Shown: one piece after another, positions 61,108-64,000 of the stretch
How the letters are laid out: each line of letters opens with the position of its first letter
Numbering within the stretch: position 1 is the stretch's first letter
From: Sphingobium sp.
GTDB taxonomy: Bacteria > Pseudomonadota > Alphaproteobacteria > Sphingomonadales > Sphingomonadaceae
Assembly: GCA_003248935.1 (NCBI GenBank)
Contig: QFQF01000009.1
Location: 62,001-126,000 of the forward strand
Direction of reading: 5' to 3'
Length of the DNA stretch: 64,000 nucleotides
Program-made: the position numbers and the translations under genes
Notes under the pieces: model-generated
The model's database searches: none
The model's input: only the letters and a program-made list of their open reading frames with translations
Told to the model about the DNA's origin: nothing

Positions 61108-62148
61108 GTGATCCGCGGCTTTCTGACGAAGCCCCTCGGTCCCGCCGCGTTCTGCGCGGTGCTTCTGGCCGTGGCTCTGATCCTGTTCGCCATTCCCTAT
61201 CCCCCGCCGGGGGATGCAAAGCGGCTCGTCCAGATCGAGCGGACCGACGCGCGCATCGCAATCGTCGGCCCCTCGACCATATTCTATACCTCGATCTGCG
61301 ACCAGGACACACGCACGGTGCCGCAGATGCTGTCGGACTACACCGGCCTCAAGGTTCTGGACATGTCGGTCGGCGGCCAGCCGCTGATCGATTCCGTCGA
61401 CCTGTCGGCCCTTGCGAGCCGGAGCGGTACGATCACTGACATCGTCCTGCCCATCGCCTATCCGCAGATCGACGACTGGAGTACGCCGCCCTATCGCAAG
61501 ATGCTGTTCTTCAAGGCCGCTGTTCCCGGCTTCAGCGTTCATGCGGCACCGGACTTTGAAGCCTTCTGGTCCGGGATAACCGGCAAACCGCGGCGACTGG
61601 AGAACGGCTTCACCTTCGAAGGCACGACCTATCCCGACTATCGGGGGCTGACGGCAAAGTTCCAGACGGAAAAGGACGCGATGCGCTGTCCCGAACCCTT
61701 CACTCACGATCTTCGCTTCACGCGCGCCTATTACTGGTGGACGCATATCGCCAACGGCACCGGCGCGCAGTTCTATGACCTGATCGGCGACCTCGGCCGC
61801 GGCCTGGCGGCGAGGGGCAAGCGCCTGCATGTCGTGGTCCTGCCCACGAACCGGGATATTCTCGCGTCTCTGCAACCCGAATGGCCGGCACAAGTCGCCG
61901 CGCGGCAGAAGGCACTGGTCGACGGGCTCAGTGCGCGCGGCCTCGATGTCCTCGACCTGTCCGGCCAGTTCCGCGCAGCCGAGTTTTCCGGCCAGTGGTG
62001 CGCCTGCACCCACCTGTCGGAGAGCGGCCGCCGCCACCTGACGCAGGCGATCGCCGCACGCATCGGCGCGCCGGTCCGGTCCGGACGTGAAGAACCGCGC
62101 CGCGTCACCATGCTGACACAGACGCAGCCGCCGGAGGTCAGGCGCTAG
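61108..62148 (+). CDS. Membrane-anchored SGNH/DltD/AlgX-like protein (GTG start)
   Basis: A 346-residue protein with one N-terminal membrane helix (about 13-30) and an extracytoplasmic domain. Features include IAIVGPSTIFYTS (about 50-62, in the place of the nucleophile Ser) and CTHLSESGRRHL (about 308-319, in the place of the catalytic His). This arrangement is like the SGNH or DltD-type partners of MBOAT transferases. The GTG start has GGAAG about 4 bases upstream; no ATG fits. It ends 2 bases before the MBOAT gene. Confidence 0.65.
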   Translation: MIRGFLTKPLGPAAFCAVLLAVALILFAIPYPPPGDAKRLVQIERTDARIAIVGPSTIFYTSICDQDTRTVPQMLSDYTGLKVLDMSVGGQPLIDSVDLSALASRSGTITDIVLPIAYPQIDDWSTPPYRKMLFFKAAVPGFSVHAAPDFEAFWSGITGKPRRLENGFTFEGTTYPDYRGLTAKFQTEKDAMRCPEPFTHDLRFTRAYYWWTHIANGTGAQFYDLIGDLGRGLAARGKRLHVVVLPTNRDILASLQPEWPAQVAARQKALVDGLSARGLDVLDLSGQFRAAEFSGQWCACTHLSESGRRHLTQAIAARIGAPVRSGREEPRRVTMLTQTQPPEVRR

Positions 62149-62150
62149 AC

Positions 62151-63677
62151 ATGGTCTTCAGTTCCTTCCTCTTCATCTTCGGCTTCCTGCCGGTCGCGCT
62201 CATCGGCTTCTGGCTGTTGTCCCGGATCAGCCATCGCTGGTCGAAGCTGTGGCTCTGCCTCGCCTCTCTGGTCTTCTACGGCTGGTGGGAGGTGAAGTGG
62301 GTGCCCGTCCTGCTGATCTCGATCATCTTCAACTATGTGATCGGCTACACGATCATCGCGCGCGCCAACGCGGGCAAGGAGTCCGGCGGGTTGCTGCTGG
62401 TCGGCGTCGGCGCCAACCTGCTGGCGCTCGTCTATTACAAATATCTGTTCGCGACCCTGTCCTTCTTCGCGCTTCAGGGCATGATGTATCATGTGGAGGG
62501 CCTGCCGCTCGGCATATCCTTCTTCACTTTCACCCAGATCGCATTCCTCGTCGACGTGAACCAGGGGTTCAAGGGCCGGTACACACCGACCAACTACCTT
62601 CTGTTCGTTACCTTCTTCCCGCACCTGATCGCCGGTCCGATCGTCCACCACCGCGACCTGATGCCGCAGTTCGAGGAGGAAAAGAACTATCACGTACAGC
62701 CGCGCGAGATCGCCATCGGCCTTGCCATCTTCGCCATCGGCCTCGCCAAGAAGACGCTGATCGCGGACAATGCGTCGGAAATCTCGATACGGCTGCTGTC
62801 CGGGGAGAGCGGTTCCGTCACGACCGCGTGGGTTGGCGCGCTCAGCTATTCGATGCAGCTCTATTTCGATTTTTCGGGCTATTCGGACATGGCGATCGGC
62901 CTTGCCCGCCTGTTCGGCATCAAGTTCCCGATCAACTTCCATTCGCCCTACAAGGCGACGAGCATCATCGATTTCTGGCAGCGCTGGCACATCACGCTCA
63001 CCCGCTTCCTGACCGCCTATCTGTACAACCCGATCGCGCTGGCACTGGTGCGCAGGCGGGCGCGAAAGGGGCTCTCGACCTCGAAGCGGGTGTCGCGATC
63101 CCTGCGCGGTTTCCTGGAACTGATCGCCCTGCCGACCTTCGTCACCATGCTGCTGGCGGGCGTCTGGCACGGCGCAGGGCTCCAGTTCGTCGTCTTCGGC
63201 GCGCTGCACGGCTTCTACATTTCCGCCAACCACGCGTGGCGGACCTTCGGACCGAAGGAAGAAAAAGCGCCGGGCCCGGTACTGCGCATCGCGCGCACGC
63301 TCGGTTATGGTGCGGTCGTCTATCTCTGTGTCCTTGTCGCCCAGATATTCTTCCGTGCGGAATCGGTGGATGGCGCCGTCCGCGTCCTGACGCACATGAT
63401 CGTGCCGGGCGCCGGCGTGACAGGACCGGATACCCCGGTCGTCGGGTTGTACGACATCGCGGTACTGGCTGGCGCGATGGCGATCGCATGGTTCGCGCCC
63501 AATACGCAGCAGATCATGGCCGACTACGACCCTGCTCTCGAACTCGACAGCCGCACGGGTGACTCGCGCATCCGTGCCCGCCTGTCGCTCGGCTGGGCGA
63601 TTATCTTCGGCGTTGTGCTGTTCCTTGGCCTCATCGCCATCCGCGACGGCCAGCCGTTCATTTACTTCCAGTTCTGA
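62151..63677 (+). CDS. MBOAT-family membrane O-acyltransferase (AlgI/DltB-like)
   Basis: A 508-residue polytopic transferase of the AlgI/DltB/WssH group. The conserved residues are H280 (FWQRWHITLTRF) and H340 (LLAGVWHGAGLQF), and the family phrases PHLIAGPIVHHRDLMPQFEE and YFDFSGYSDMAIGLARLFGI are clear. It takes an acyl group from a carrier inside the cell and passes it across the membrane to a polymer. With FkbH, ACP and the SGNH-like protein it forms a likely Dlt-like acylation unit. Confidence 0.92.
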   Translation: MVFSSFLFIFGFLPVALIGFWLLSRISHRWSKLWLCLASLVFYGWWEVKWVPVLLISIIFNYVIGYTIIARANAGKESGGLLLVGVGANLLALVYYKYLFATLSFFALQGMMYHVEGLPLGISFFTFTQIAFLVDVNQGFKGRYTPTNYLLFVTFFPHLIAGPIVHHRDLMPQFEEEKNYHVQPREIAIGLAIFAIGLAKKTLIADNASEISIRLLSGESGSVTTAWVGALSYSMQLYFDFSGYSDMAIGLARLFGIKFPINFHSPYKATSIIDFWQRWHITLTRFLTAYLYNPIALALVRRRARKGLSTSKRVSRSLRGFLELIALPTFVTMLLAGVWHGAGLQFVVFGALHGFYISANHAWRTFGPKEEKAPGPVLRIARTLGYGAVVYLCVLVAQIFFRAESVDGAVRVLTHMIVPGAGVTGPDTPVVGLYDIAVLAGAMAIAWFAPNTQQIMADYDPALELDSRTGDSRIRARLSLGWAIIFGVVLFLGLIAIRDGQPFIYFQF

Positions 63678-63754
63678 TGCCCGCGCTGGTTGGCCGCCGT
63701 CTCACGCTTCCTTAACTCCTGCCTGCTAGAAGCGCGGCAGGAGTTGGGGGTCGC

Positions 63755-64000
63755 ATGAGTATCGCTGACACGGTCAGACGGGCTGCAAAAATGTCGGGTG
63801 ATCTCGGCATCCGGACGCTTGATCTTCAGGCGGACATTGCCGCGCTTGCCGATCGCGTGACCGCTCAGGCCCACACCATCGAGAAAATCAGCGACGAGAC
63901 TCGGCACATCGCCATCAATGGCGAGAAGCTGGCGGGCGCGACGGTGCTCGCGCGGGAAAATGCCGCGGCCGCCCGGGGCGTCATCGCGGATTCCAACCGG
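63755..64000 (+). CDS. Methyl-accepting chemotaxis-like protein, N-terminal part (runs off right edge)
   Basis: The first 82 codons are in the window: MSIADTVRRAAKMSGDLGIR then a long helix with Ala-rich heptads (LADRVTAQAHTIEKISDETR). There is no membrane helix at the start, so it would be a soluble coiled-coil protein of the chemoreceptor signalling type. GGGGG lies 4 bases before the ATG. The identity of the rest is not visible. Confidence 0.6.
   Translation, partial: MSIADTVRRAAKMSGDLGIRTLDLQADIAALADRVTAQAHTIEKISDETRHIAINGEKLAGATVLARENAAAARGVIADSNR

Overview
The window looks like chromosomal DNA of an alphaproteobacterium of the order Sphingomonadales (Sphingomonas-like). The grounds are high G+C, many TonB-dependent receptors with dedicated TonB proteins, a FecI/FecR iron cascade, and housekeeping genes (cpoB-tilS, a RodZ-like HTH protein, ptsP, lysC, ubiG) in a typical sphingomonad style. 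There is no complete prophage, insertion sequence or CRISPR array. The only clear trace of horizontal transfer is a decayed conjugative-element scar beside a tRNA-Thr gene.

Layout. 1-2243: the start of a secreted protein and two metallo-beta-lactamase-fold paralogues, one of which has lost its zinc motif. 2333-12470: a compact nitrogen-scavenging operon: ABC transporter, a NikR-like regulator without nickel ligands, two DUF1989 proteins, a 1196-residue biotin carboxylase of the urea/guanidine carboxylase family and allophanate hydrolase. Genes overlap by 4 nt in several places. I read it as guanidine degradation: carboxylation, deimination to allophanate, hydrolysis to ammonia and CO2. 12622-28261: iron uptake (FecI sigma factor, FecR, FecA-like receptor, PepSY reductase, small membrane proteins, TonB, a second receptor), then an SDR/TetR pair, then a PepSY-flavodoxin-FNR fusion divergent from a third receptor. 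28309-34904: an HExxH membrane protein, a lipoprotein, tilS, cpoB, a RodZ-like protein and ptsP.

35029-44832: two tandem Tat-signal aminotransferases, a nitronate-monooxygenase-like enzyme, a chromosomal ccdAB module with a long inverted repeat over its start, lysC, ubiG and small conserved genes. 44882-46538: relic of a conjugative element (TraD-like and DUF932 fragments) abutting the 3' end of tRNA-Thr. 46729-54266: small proteins, a PQQ-dependent dehydrogenase preceded by a two-component system, and an LLM flavin monooxygenase divergent from an AraC regulator. 54330-58627: a metal-type uptake locus (EF-hand protein, DUF4198 protein, receptor, TonB). 58915-63677: FkbH-like enzyme, acyl carrier protein, SGNH-like protein and MBOAT acyltransferase, which look like a Dlt-like surface acylation system. 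The start of a chemoreceptor-like gene runs off the right end.

The strongest candidate for something undescribed is the NikR-like regulator. It retains only one of four nickel ligands. Two matching dyads (TTAC-N14-GTAA) lie where its operators would be expected: upstream of the transporter genes and just upstream of its own gene. It may be a nickel-independent NikR homologue controlling guanidine/urea use. The second candidate is the FkbH/ACP/SGNH/MBOAT cassette.
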